Assembly: GCF_001751365.1 (NCBI RefSeq)
Contig: NZ_LJGT01000037.1
Span: forward strand, 372,001 to 436,000
DNA: 64,000 nt
Origin: Streptomyces abyssalis
Lineage (GTDB): Bacteria > Actinomycetota > Actinomycetes > Streptomycetales > Streptomycetaceae
Direction of reading: 5' to 3'
Shown piece after piece: positions 47,701 through 55,358 of this stretch. The notes under the pieces are model-generated. The model saw nothing but the letters and a program-made list of their open reading frames with translations. It was not told where the DNA came from and searched no databases. How positions within the stretch are numbered: position 1 is the stretch's first letter; each line of letters starts with the position of its first letter. The position numbers and the translations under genes are program-made.

Positions 47701-48282
47701 TTCGAGCAGGTGCTGTCCGGACTCATCGCGGCGGACTCCGCGCCGGACACCCCCGACGCCCGCGCGGACCGGGACCGCCCCGCCAGGCGCCGCGTCGAGC
47801 ACATCGCGCTGACCCTCGGCGACTGCGCCCGCCGGCGGCGCATCGCGCGCCGCCTCGCCGGACGTACGGGCGTACTCCTCGCCGGACACGAGGAGTTCGT
47901 ACCGCTGGCGGCCCGGCTGCTCTGCTCCGCCGTGACCCTGGAGAGCGACGCCGAGACCCTCGGCAGGCAGCTGCGCGGCATCGCCGGTCTGCACAGCGGC
48001 CGGCCCGGGCTGGCGTGGCGCACGGCCGGGGAACTGCGCCGCTCGCTCGGGCCCGTACAGCGGCCGGCCGAGACCAGGGAACGGCTGCTGCCCGTCGCGC
48101 AGGACCTCGCCGCCGACGGCGGCACGGCGGCCGGGCTGCTGGCCGTGACGCTGATCGCGGCGGTCAATCCGGCGAGCGGCTGGCCGGAGCCGTGGCGTGA
48201 ACTCCTGCGCTCCGTACGCCGCCACGAGGCGTCCGACGTACGGGCGGCAGCGCTGGAACTGGCGACCGACCCGGGGGAGTGA
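44770..48282 (+). CDS. large helical-repeat (HEAT-like) protein of unknown function
   Basis: 1170 residues from ATG 44770 (upstream ribosome site weak). The whole protein is a run of short amphipathic helices rich in Leu, Ala, Arg and Glu, with HEAT-like units such as HPDPFVRGHAQRAARARS, DEHESVRAAALAALAEVP and VRREALRRLATVPGEGAREL. Around residues 780-820 there is a low-complexity linker (about 36 residues, Ala/Gly/Ser/Thr). No signal peptide, membrane helix or enzyme motif is visible. A large alpha-solenoid suggests a scaffold or a binding platform. No neighbour tells its job; the ABC-F gene starts 144 bp later with its own promoter-like sequence. Confidence 0.75.
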   Translation: MSRAAATELLDSLEPLAYPQRTRLVAAHARAVGHEELTGLLHGLEEYGMYGKRVAIIAACAARDTDYLSARLAHPDPFVRGHAQRAARARSAAISDDALWVALHDAPSAVRAQLTRTIVRGRRTELADGLIDAVRTRWGDTEAARLLPGCGTETVTRLLPALFHAVTAWRSLASRHPDLLLAEAGRQLEDLPHVLREQWWQRYGAGVARICVGRPRRVLDLLEQYRESGLLSPEFLPHLGRLVAADAGRALRLLLRPGQVAELRELGLPVQVLRRLVHTDPSGLEDLGRVFSGRPDRFAQLLRALPPGRRAEFHDMVTDAEERAHGVLHEDVLSALPHSRREEEARRTAQQARARGAHWSTVLAALAHLPDESAYAEVTAATRRPSPEDRARAWPMLVRQAAHTADRHGGNRTVVTALVADMARLRDEHESVRAAALAALAEVPARLFEDEAVDHLDRVAGDAVGVPGSSQESRAALGRLARSLLREHVAGSRQGLVGWALRTTVRLSGNTDGADLGQLDRRLPYGHEFAVYEALRYWLEAGAENDDHGLTFALARAVGRRAAGMPELQQLLWQAVQFGSESTARTAVALWLDNPVTRAERAERVLAVDASAALLPSVSRTITTRRTDLLDPVLDVTPPYGRFLSKESRRPQPPVGRCAARWLPRQQRAAASLLAQEADDDGSEMHVRREALRRLATVPGEGARELRLWANDPVEAESELADTALAATARTDRPDEALPLLLEHARDGRAHVAVPALARVFRHTDPWRLSDVLHRLLLPSPSGATATAKDDAAANGTEGAAAAAPAAGSDRNGQGAAEPVAGRKATVRMAVDCLPLAEAAELLLKVYSLQGQHPEVKAVCVECAPRLLDDDRAWELVESAAQGVPALRHALLRVRPLGLPERHRERYARLVSGLCHADDRGVTEAVYSSLADWALWAPDAAAVLSSAVTDLGNRGTWRQAAEGLVELVITLPGTGRAFEQVLSGLIAADSAPDTPDARADRDRPARRRVEHIALTLGDCARRRRIARRLAGRTGVLLAGHEEFVPLAARLLCSAVTLESDAETLGRQLRGIAGLHSGRPGLAWRTAGELRRSLGPVQRPAETRERLLPVAQDLAADGGTAAGLLAVTLIAAVNPASGWPEPWRELLRSVRRHEASDVRAAALELATDPGE

Positions 48283-48412
48283 CCCGTTCGCGGCACGGCG
48301 CACGGCACGCGCCGGACACCGGGCCGCACCGGACCACGTCATGCCATGCCGCACCGCCCGCACCGCGCCGCGCCTGCCGGGAAACCCGTGCGACCCGTGG
48401 GCGGAATGCCCG

Positions 48413-48418
48413 TAACAT
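48413..48418 (+). promoter_or_regulatory. candidate -10 element (TAACAT) of the ABC-F gene
   Basis: TAACAT ends 8 bp before the ATG and no Shine-Dalgarno is present, as in leaderless Streptomyces transcripts. The -35 region is poor. Confidence 0.35.
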
Positions 48419-48426
48419 CGGCGGCC

Positions 48427-50076
48427 ATGTCCGCCACTCTCGTCGCCAAGTCCCTCGCGGCCGGGCACGGCGACCGTCCGCTCTTCTCCGGCCTGGACCT
48501 CGTCGTCTCCCCGGGAGAGGTCGTGGGCCTCGTCGGCGTGAACGGTGCAGGCAAGTCCACCCTGCTGCGCATCCTGTCCGGGCTGGCCAAGCCGGAAGCG
48601 GGCGGCGTCGCACTCACACCGCCGACCGCGACCGTGGGGCACCTTCCACAGGAGCCGGAGCGCAGGCAGGGCGAGACGGTCCGCGCGTTCCTGGAGCGCC
48701 GCACCGGGGTCGCCGCCGCCCAGACCGCTCTCGACACGAGCACGCGCGCCCTTGAGGAGGACCGGCCCGGCGCCGCTGACGACTACGCCGTGGCGCTGGA
48801 GCGGTGGCTCGCCCTCGGCGCCGCCGACCTGTCCGAGAGGGCGGCCGAAGTCACCGCCCGGCTCGGCCTGGACGTCACCCTGGACCGGCCGGTGACCTCT
48901 CTGTCCGGGGGACAGGCGGCGCGTACCTCCCTCGCGTCCCTGCTGCTCAGCCGCTACGACGTCTTTCTGCTGGACGAGCCGACGAACGACCTGGACCTGG
49001 ACGGGCTGCGCATTCTGGAGACCTTCGTCTCGGGGCTGCGTGCCGCCACCGTACTCGTCAGCCACGACCGTGAGTTCCTGTCGCGGACGGTGGACACCGT
49101 GCTCGAACTCGACCTGGCACAGCAGCTCGTGGGCCACTACGGCGGCGGCTACGAGAGCTACCTGGAGGAGCGCGCCCGCGCCCGCAGGCACGCACGTGAG
49201 GAGTACGACGAGTACGCGAGGACCCGTGCCGGCCTTGAGGACCGGGCACGAAAGCAGCGCGGCTGGATGGACAAGGGCGTGCGCAACGCCCGCCGGAAGA
49301 TGCCCGACAACGACAAGAACGTACGGAACGCCCGCATCGAGGCGACCGAGAAGCAGGCCGCCAAGGCACGGCAGACCGAGCGGATGATCGAACGGCTGGA
49401 CGCCGACGCGGTCGAAGAGCCCCGCAAGGAGTGGGAGCTGCGCATGGAGATCGCGTCGGCACCGCGTTCCGGGTCGGTCGTCGCCACCCTGCGCGGCGCC
49501 GAAGTCCGGCGCGGTGCCTTCCGGTTGGGGCCCGTGGACCTGCAGATCGACTGGCGCGACCGTGTCGCCGTCACCGGGCCCAACGGTGCGGGCAAGTCGA
49601 CGCTGCTCGCCGCGCTGCTGGGCAGGACGCCACTCGACGCCGGGACCGCCTCCTCGGGCGCGGGCGTCGTGGTCGGCGAAGTCGACCAGGCGCGCCGGCT
49701 GTTCCACGGGGAGGAGAGCCTGCTGGAAGCCTTCCGGGACGCCACGTCGACGGAGCCGCAGGAAGTACGCACCCTGCTGGCGAAGTTCGGCCTCACGGCC
49801 CGGCATGTGCTGCGCCCCGCCGTGACCCTCTCACCCGGCGAGCGGACCCGTGCCGCGCTGGCGCTGCTCCAGGGGCGCGGAGTGAACCTGCTGGTGCTGG
49901 ACGAGCCCACGAACCATCTCGACCTGCCCGCGATCGAGCAACTGGAGTCGGCCCTGGCCTCATACGAGGGCACCCTGCTGCTCGTCACCCATGACCGCCG
50001 CATGCTGGAGGCCGTGCGCACGACGCGGCACATCGAGGTGGCCGACGGCGTGGTGAGAGAACTTCAGCGCCGGTGA
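48427..50076 (+). CDS. ABC-F family ATP-binding protein
   Basis: 549 residues with two ABC domains and no membrane helices. Domain 1: Walker A GVNGAGKST, signature LSGGQ, Walker B VFLLDEPTNDLDLDG. A charged linker (about 255-345; RARKQRGWMDKGVRNARRK) joins domain 2: GPNGAGKST, LSPGE, LLVLDEPTNHLDLPA. This is the ABC-F layout; such proteins act on ribosomes, some as antibiotic-resistance factors. Which group it belongs to cannot be told. Start at ATG 48427, likely leaderless. Confidence 0.88.
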   Translation: MSATLVAKSLAAGHGDRPLFSGLDLVVSPGEVVGLVGVNGAGKSTLLRILSGLAKPEAGGVALTPPTATVGHLPQEPERRQGETVRAFLERRTGVAAAQTALDTSTRALEEDRPGAADDYAVALERWLALGAADLSERAAEVTARLGLDVTLDRPVTSLSGGQAARTSLASLLLSRYDVFLLDEPTNDLDLDGLRILETFVSGLRAATVLVSHDREFLSRTVDTVLELDLAQQLVGHYGGGYESYLEERARARRHAREEYDEYARTRAGLEDRARKQRGWMDKGVRNARRKMPDNDKNVRNARIEATEKQAAKARQTERMIERLDADAVEEPRKEWELRMEIASAPRSGSVVATLRGAEVRRGAFRLGPVDLQIDWRDRVAVTGPNGAGKSTLLAALLGRTPLDAGTASSGAGVVVGEVDQARRLFHGEESLLEAFRDATSTEPQEVRTLLAKFGLTARHVLRPAVTLSPGERTRAALALLQGRGVNLLVLDEPTNHLDLPAIEQLESALASYEGTLLLVTHDRRMLEAVRTTRHIEVADGVVRELQRR

Positions 50077-50096
50077 CGGCCCTTGGCCCCACCGCC

Positions 50097-50136
50097 GTCC
50101 GGCAGTGGCCGGACCCCTCCGCGCAATCCGGCGGAG
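50097..50136. terminator. two tandem hairpins between convergent genes
   Basis: GTCCGGC-AGTG-GCCGGAC (50097-50114) and CTCCGC-N8-GCGGAG (50117-50136) lie between the ABC-F stop and the Tex gene stop. Confidence 0.5.
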
Positions 50137-50158
50137 CGGCCCGGCCGGCCGTGTGCGC

Positions 50159-52597
50159 TCAGCGCTTCTTGCCGTCCCCGCCCAGCAGCCCGGCCCTGCG
50201 CAGCGCGTCGGCCATCTCGCTGTTGGCGGGGGCCGCGTCGCGGCGCTGCTGCCGGCCGGCGCCGCTGCGGCCGCCGCCCTGGTTGCCGCCGCCCTGCTTC
50301 CTGGCGCCCTGGTTTCCGCCGCCCTGCTTGCCGGCGCCCTGCCGTGGCCGCGGCGAGCGCTCCGTACCGCCCTGGCGGCGGCCGCCCTCCGCGCCTCCGG
50401 AGCCCTGCCCGGAGGTGTCGTCGTCCAGACGCATCGTCAGCGAGATCCGCTTCCGCGCGGCGTCGACCTCGCGGACCTTGACCTTCACGATGTCGCCGGG
50501 CTTGGCGACGTCCCGCGGGTCCTTCACGAACGTCTTCGACATCGCCGAGACATGGACGAGCCCGTCCTGGTGCACGCCGACGTCCACGAAGGCGCCGAAG
50601 GCCGCGACGTTGGTGACCACGCCCTCCAGGACCATCCCCGGCTCCAGATCCGTGAGCTTCTCCACGCCCTCCTTGAACTCCGCGGTCCTGAAGGCGGGAC
50701 GCGGGTCACGGCCGGGCTTCTCCAGCTCGCGCAGGATGTCCGTGATGGTCGGCAGGCCGAACGTCCCGTCCACGAACTGCTTCGCGTCGAGCGAGTGCAG
50801 CACCGCCGTGTTGCCCACGAGCGTGGAGACGTCGGTGCCGGAGGCCTGCACCATCGTACGGACGACCGGATAGGACTCGGGGTGCACGCTGGAGGCGTCC
50901 AGCGGGTCCTCGCCGTCGCGGATGCGCAGGAAGCCCGCGCACTGCTCGTAGGCCTTCGGGCCCAGCCTTGCCACGTCCTTCAGCTCGCGGCGGCTCTTGA
51001 AGGGGCCGTTGCCGTCGCGGTGGGCGACGATGTTCTCCGCGAGCACCGTGCCGATGCCGGAGACCCGCGAAAGCAGGGGAGCGGAGGCGGTGTTGACGTC
51101 GACGCCGACGCCGTTCACGCAGTCCTCCACCACGGCGTCCAGCGAGCGCGACAGCTTCACCTCGGACAGATCGTGCTGGTACTGGCCCACACCGATCGAC
51201 TTCGGGTCGATCTTGACGAGCTCCGCGAGCGGGTCCTGGAGCCTTCGTGCGATGGAGACCGCGCCGCGCAACGAGACGTCCAGCTCGGGCAGTTCCTGCG
51301 AGGCGAAGGCCGAGGCGGAGTAGACGGAGGCGCCCGCCTCCGAGACGGTGACCTTCGTCAGCTTCAACTCGGGCTGCATGGTGATGAGTTCGCCCGCCAG
51401 CTTGTCCGTCTCGCGCGACGCGGTGCCGTTGCCGATGGCGATCAGCTCGACGGAGTGCTCACGCGCCAGCGCCGCCAGCTTCGCCAGCGACTCGTCCCAC
51501 TGCTTCTGCGGTGCGTGCGGATAGACGGTGTCCGTGGCGGCGACCTTGCCGGTCGCGTCGACGACGGCGACCTTCACGCCGGTACGCAGACCGGGGTCGA
51601 GGCCGAGCGTGGAGCGCGTGCCCGCGGGAGCGGCGAGCAGCAGGTCACGCAGGTTCGACGCGAAGACCCCGACGGCCTCGTCCTCGGCCGCCGTTCGCAG
51701 CCGCAGCCGCAGATCCAGGCCGAGACGCACCAGGATGCGAGTGCGCCACGCCCAGCGCACCGTCTCCGCGAGCCACGGGTCGGCGGCACGCCCCTCGTCC
51801 CGTACGCCGAAGTGGTGGGCGATCGCGCTCTCGTACGCGCCCGGCGTGCCGGGTGCGCCCTGCGCGGACTCCTCCTCCGGCTCCAGGGCCAGGTCGAGGA
51901 TCTCCTCCTTCTCGCCGCGGAGCATGGCGAGCACCCGGTGCGAGGGCAGCTCGGTGAAGGCCTCCGCGTAGTCGAAGTAGTCCTTGAACTTCGCGCCCTG
52001 CTCCTCCTTGCCCTCCCGCACCCTGGCGGTGAGGCGTCCACGCAGCCACATGCGTTCGCGCAGCTCGCCGATGAGGTCGGCGTCCTCGCTGAAGCGTTCG
52101 GCGAGGATCGCGCGGGCACCCTCCAGCGCCGCGGCGGCGTCCGCGACGCCCTTCTCGGAGTCGGTGAAAGCGGCGGCCGCGGCCTCGGGTTGCACACCCG
52201 GGTCGCCCAGCAGCCCGTCGGCCAGCGGTTCGAGACCGGCTTCGCGGGCGATCTGCGCCTTGGTGCGGCGCTTGGGCTTGAACGGCAGGTAGATGTCCTC
52301 CAGGCGCGCCTTCGTCTCGGCCGTCCGGATCTGCTGCTCCAGCTTCGGTTCGAGCTTGCCCTGCGACCGTACGGATTCGAGGACCGCCTCGCGCCGCTCC
52401 TCCAGCTCCCGCAGGTAGCGCAGCCGCTCCTCCAGGGAGCGCAGCTGCGCGTCGTCGAGCGTCTCGGTCGCTTCCTTGCGGTAGCGCGCGATGAAGGGCA
52501 CGGTCGACCCGCCGTCGAGCAGCTCGACGGCGGCCCTGACCTGGCGCTCCCGTACGCCGAGTTCCTCGGCGATCCTGCCTTCGATGGTCGTCGTCAC
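50159..52597 (-). CDS. tex: Tex family S1 RNA-binding protein
   Basis: 812 residues from a GTG. Domain order is classic: N-terminal Tex helices (VRAAVELLDGGSTVPFIARY, KPKRRTKAQIAREAGLEPLA), a YqgF-like domain (STLGLDPGLRTGVKVAVVDA, about 330), helix-hairpin-helix region (GIGTVLAENIVAHRDGNGPF), and an S1 domain near 655-725 (GMVLEGVVTNVAAFGAFVDV). The C-terminal about 75 residues are Gly/Gln/Arg-rich (KQGGGNQGARKQGGGNQGGG), likely flexible and RNA-binding. Tex is a conserved transcription/RNA factor. Confidence 0.92.
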   Translation of the reverse strand: MTTTIEGRIAEELGVRERQVRAAVELLDGGSTVPFIARYRKEATETLDDAQLRSLEERLRYLRELEERREAVLESVRSQGKLEPKLEQQIRTAETKARLEDIYLPFKPKRRTKAQIAREAGLEPLADGLLGDPGVQPEAAAAAFTDSEKGVADAAAALEGARAILAERFSEDADLIGELRERMWLRGRLTARVREGKEEQGAKFKDYFDYAEAFTELPSHRVLAMLRGEKEEILDLALEPEEESAQGAPGTPGAYESAIAHHFGVRDEGRAADPWLAETVRWAWRTRILVRLGLDLRLRLRTAAEDEAVGVFASNLRDLLLAAPAGTRSTLGLDPGLRTGVKVAVVDATGKVAATDTVYPHAPQKQWDESLAKLAALAREHSVELIAIGNGTASRETDKLAGELITMQPELKLTKVTVSEAGASVYSASAFASQELPELDVSLRGAVSIARRLQDPLAELVKIDPKSIGVGQYQHDLSEVKLSRSLDAVVEDCVNGVGVDVNTASAPLLSRVSGIGTVLAENIVAHRDGNGPFKSRRELKDVARLGPKAYEQCAGFLRIRDGEDPLDASSVHPESYPVVRTMVQASGTDVSTLVGNTAVLHSLDAKQFVDGTFGLPTITDILRELEKPGRDPRPAFRTAEFKEGVEKLTDLEPGMVLEGVVTNVAAFGAFVDVGVHQDGLVHVSAMSKTFVKDPRDVAKPGDIVKVKVREVDAARKRISLTMRLDDDTSGQGSGGAEGGRRQGGTERSPRPRQGAGKQGGGNQGARKQGGGNQGGGRSGAGRQQRRDAAPANSEMADALRRAGLLGGDGKKR

Positions 52598-52651
52598 GAT
52601 GGTTGGTCCGCCTGTCGTCTCCCGTCGTCACGGCGGGGTCGATACGGGGGC

Positions 52652-52777
52652 TCAGACCCTCCGGCCTGCCCGCGATGCGCCGCCGAACAGGCGCGCCAGC
52701 AGGCGGAACGGCAGGGTCACTACGGTTGCGATGGCGCCCGCGATCATGCGGAGGCCGTCTGCGATTGCTCGGAACAT
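52652..52777 (-). CDS. 41-residue small hydrophobic/basic protein
   Basis: ATG 52777 starts MFRAIADGLRMIAGAIATVV, followed by TLPFRLLARLFGGASRAGRR. One hydrophobic helix with a basic C-terminus suggests membrane association. The start and C-terminal pattern look like a small conserved Streptomyces protein, though I cannot confirm that here. It lies in the 266-bp gap upstream of tex, on the same strand. The ribosome site is weak. The alternative is chance; a longer in-frame start exists but its extra residues look non-coding. Confidence 0.5.
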   Translation of the reverse strand: MFRAIADGLRMIAGAIATVVTLPFRLLARLFGGASRAGRRV

Positions 52778-52863
52778 GCGAGCCGGGTAGCCGTTGACGG
52801 CACGCGTAAACCGGCGGCGGTCCGCGGACCTTGCGTGCCGCCCCGCCAACCTGCCCCCGGGAC

Positions 52864-53727
52864 TCAGTCCTTGCCGAACAGGTCCTCCGGGAAGGCGCCC
52901 GCGTTCGCGGCCGACGCGGCGAAGCCGCCTGCCAGTTCGGTGAGCCGCGCGACACCCGCCTCCCCGAGGTGCTCGTACGGGCCGCTGTCCAGGCGGTCGG
53001 TGCTGTACTCCAGCTCCTTGCGCAACGCCATGCCGTCCTCGGTGAGTTCACCGCCGGCGTCCACCAGCCCCCGCTCCCGCAGCCGCTCCTGGGCCGCCGC
53101 CCAGTCCTGCTGGTTGTAACCGCGGGTGGCCAGCACCCACTTGGGCGCCATGCCACGGCCGCTGGCGGTGTGGCTTACCAGCGCCTCCAGGGGGTCCAGG
53201 CCCTCCGAGAGCAGTACGGCTATGTGCGCGTCGCCCCGGTGCTCACGCAGGAGCGTGGCCGCGTGCCAGTACGCGAGATGCGGCGCCTCCGGTACGGGCA
53301 GATCGGCGTTGGCGGCGTAGAGCGGGCGGCCGGGACGTGTGCACGCCTCGGCCGCCTTCAGAGCGAGCTGAGCCGCCTCGGTCATCTCCGGCGAGGAGAC
53401 GGCCTCGTCGCCGAGCAGCTCCCGCAGCATCGAGTCGACCGCCCGCAGCCGCGCGGCGAGCACCGTGGCGGGGGAGGCGGACTCCCACACCGCGGGCACG
53501 AAGCGTGCGACGAGAGCGTGGCTGAAGTTGTAGAAGGTGGCCGTGACCGTGCCGGCGCTCGCCGCGCCCAGGGGCGCCGCACGTCCGGCGAGGTAGACGG
53601 CGCTGGGGTCGTCGATGCCGTACGGGGCGAGCTCCTTGCCCAGCGCGGGGGAGAAGTAGACGGCGGAGTGGAGCGGGTTGACCATGTTGTGGCACCGCCG
53701 GGCGGCGCGTTCCGGGAGAGACGTCAT
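52864..53727 (-). CDS. SCO6745-type conserved actinobacterial protein
   Basis: 287 residues from ATG 53727 (two GTG codons lie just upstream). The sequence MVNPLHSAVYFSPALGKELA, then VTATFYNFSHALVARFVPAVW, and AYWHAATLLREHRGDAHIAV match the actinobacterial family typified by SCO6745, whose function is not known. The C-terminal third looks winged-helix-like (QERLRERGLVDAGGELTEDG). A 14-bp palindrome lies just upstream of the start. No partner gene is evident. Confidence 0.7.
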   Translation of the reverse strand: MTSLPERAARRCHNMVNPLHSAVYFSPALGKELAPYGIDDPSAVYLAGRAAPLGAASAGTVTATFYNFSHALVARFVPAVWESASPATVLAARLRAVDSMLRELLGDEAVSSPEMTEAAQLALKAAEACTRPGRPLYAANADLPVPEAPHLAYWHAATLLREHRGDAHIAVLLSEGLDPLEALVSHTASGRGMAPKWVLATRGYNQQDWAAAQERLRERGLVDAGGELTEDGMALRKELEYSTDRLDSGPYEHLGEAGVARLTELAGGFAASAANAGAFPEDLFGKD

Positions 53728-53737
53728 GCCCACCACG

Positions 53738-53751
53738 TTACCCAGAGGTAA
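53738..53751. promoter_or_regulatory. palindrome TTACC-CAGA-GGTAA upstream of the SCO6745-type gene
   Basis: The 5-bp arms are perfect and lie 11 bp before the start codon, in the 55-bp gap to the enoyl-CoA hydratase gene end. Suggestive of an autoregulatory or local operator. Confidence 0.35.
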
Positions 53752-53782
53752 TAGTGGTGTCGCCGGGCGTACCCGCCGCGTC

Positions 53783-54589
53783 TCACGGAGACCAGCGGAA
53801 GCGCGGAGCGCGCCGCTCCATGAACGCGGCGGCGCCCTCCGCCGCCTCTCCGCTCTCGGCGGCCACGCGCCGCCAGTGTCCGCTGCGGGACGGGTCCGGT
53901 GCCGGGCCGCTGAACTCCTTGGCGGCCGCCTGCGTCAGCTGCGAACGCTCCACCAGCGTGCGTGTGAAGGCCGCGACCCGCTCCTGCAGGCTCTCCCGCG
54001 GATGCACCTCGTCCACGAGACCGGTCCGCAGCGCGCGGTCGGCGTCGATCAACTCCCCGGAGAAGAGCAGGTACTTGGCCGTCGCCGGCCCCACGAGCCG
54101 TACCAGCCGCTGCGTGGAGGAGACCGGGTAGACGATGCCGAGCTTCGCCGGAGTCACCCCGAACAGCGCGCCTTCCGCGGCGAACCGCAGATCGCAAGCG
54201 GCGGCGAGCTGTGCGCCGCCTCCCACGCAGTGACCGTCCACGACGGCCAGCGCCGGCTTGGGAAACGCGCTCAGCGCCTCCTCGGCCGCCACGGCCAGCC
54301 CCTGCGAGGACTCCACGGAGTCACGCAGCGTGGAGATGTCGGCGCCCGCGCAGAAGGTGTTCTCCGCCCCGGTGACGACGAGAACGCGGACGGACGCGTC
54401 GTCCGCGAGCCCCGCCAGCAGCCCTGGCAGCTCACGCCACATGGCCTCGGTCATCGCGTTGCGCTTGGCCGGATTGTGCAGGACGAGGGTCGTCACGCCG
54501 TCGGCGTGCTCGGTGAGCAGCGCGGGCGGGTGTGCCTGGCGGCCTTGCCCCGCGGGCCGGGGCTGCTCTGCGGGTCGTGCTCGTTCCAT
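53783..54589 (-). CDS. enoyl-CoA hydratase/isomerase family protein
   Basis: 268 residues from ATG 54589. The crotonase fold is clear: GVTTLVLHNPAKRNAMTEAM, oxyanion-hole segments NTFCAGADISTL and VDGHCVGGGAQLAAACDLRF, then GALFGVTPAKLGIVYPVSST. The catalytic Glu positions of true hydratases read G(A/V) here (FGVTPAKLGIV), so isomerase, hydrolase or another crotonase reaction is possible. The transcript looks leaderless. Confidence 0.82.
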   Translation of the reverse strand: MERARPAEQPRPAGQGRQAHPPALLTEHADGVTTLVLHNPAKRNAMTEAMWRELPGLLAGLADDASVRVLVVTGAENTFCAGADISTLRDSVESSQGLAVAAEEALSAFPKPALAVVDGHCVGGGAQLAAACDLRFAAEGALFGVTPAKLGIVYPVSSTQRLVRLVGPATAKYLLFSGELIDADRALRTGLVDEVHPRESLQERVAAFTRTLVERSQLTQAAAKEFSGPAPDPSRSGHWRRVAAESGEAAEGAAAFMERRAPRFRWSP

Positions 54590-54595
54590 GTACGG

Positions 54596-54601
54596 ATCGT
54601 A
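54596..54601 (-). promoter_or_regulatory. candidate -10 element (TACGAT) of the hydratase gene
   Basis: On the minus strand TACGAT ends 6 bp before the ATG, and no ribosome site is present, consistent with a leaderless mRNA. The -35 region is poor. Confidence 0.35.
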
Positions 54602-54748
54602 GCCGGGCCATGGCCAGGGGCTGCCGCCGCGTGGATGCAAGCTCTGTCACTGAGCCGTCCCGGGCGTAAGTCTTCTGTCAAATGCCATCGATAAGTGCCG
54701 ACTTGCGGTCAGTGGGCCGGACCAGGCCTCTGGCATACCAACACTCGA

Positions 54749-54782
54749 TGCACGTACATCTGCAAGTGCACGGGCGTGCAAG
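54749..54782 (+). promoter_or_regulatory. cluster of TGCA repeats upstream of the ATPase gene
   Basis: TGCA occurs at 54749, 54761, 54767 and 54777, with TGCAAG twice, 16 bp apart (54761 and 54777). It ends shortly before the ribosome site, and could be a regulator site. Confidence 0.25.
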
Positions 54783-54800
54783 AACATTCGAAGGAGAGGG

Positions 54801-55358
54801 GTGCCGGAGATGGAGAGCCGCGGGAGTGGTCCGCCCGGGCCGGGCGGAGTGTCCCCGCTCGCGCTGCCCGTTCAGGAACGGGACAGGGCTCGTACCTGCG
54901 AGGGGACCTGGCGGTTCACGGCTTCCGCGCTGGACTCCTCGGTGCCCCAGCTGCGGCACGCCGTGCGGGACCTCGTCCGGCGCCAGGGCGCCGTGCCGGA
55001 CGAGATCCTGCAGAACCTGCTGCTGATCCTCTCCGAACTGGCCACCAACGCGGTACGGCACGCGGCCCTCCTCTCACCCGAGATCGGAGTGGAGGTGCGG
55101 CTGCAGGGCGGATGGCTGCGCATCGCCGTCGAGGACAGCCATCCCTACAGACCCAAGGCCCTGGACGCCGACCCCGATCAGGAGCACACCGGCGGAAGAG
55201 GGCTGCTGCTGGTCAAGATGATCACAGCCGAGTCGGGTGGCGTCTGCGACGTGGAACAGACCGGGACGGGAGGGAAGGTGATCTGGGCGGCCCTGCCGTT
55301 GCCGGTCGTCAGCGGCGCACTTCCGCCGATGGTGACCAGCCGGCCTCCGCTCCCGTGA
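54801..55358 (+). CDS. anti-sigma-type ATP-binding (HATPase_c_2) protein
   Basis: 185 residues from GTG 54801, with AAGGAGAGGG upstream (an in-frame ATG is at 54810). The RsbW-like fold is shown by the N-box ILSELATNAVRHAALLSPEI, the G1 box RIAVEDSHPYRP and the G2 box HTGGRGLLLVKMITAESGG. Such proteins are serine kinases or anti-sigma factors, abundant in Streptomyces. Partner unknown. The 3' end overlaps the opposite-strand isomerase gene by 50 bp. Confidence 0.82.
   Translation: MPEMESRGSGPPGPGGVSPLALPVQERDRARTCEGTWRFTASALDSSVPQLRHAVRDLVRRQGAVPDEILQNLLLILSELATNAVRHAALLSPEIGVEVRLQGGWLRIAVEDSHPYRPKALDADPDQEHTGGRGLLLVKMITAESGGVCDVEQTGTGGKVIWAALPLPVVSGALPPMVTSRPPLP

Noticed and set aside
45925..49806. 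A 1293-codon open frame on the minus strand
   Set aside because: It is antisense to the helical-repeat and ABC-F genes, has low-complexity Arg/Gly/Pro composition and no family motif. Long antisense frames are normal in such GC-rich DNA.
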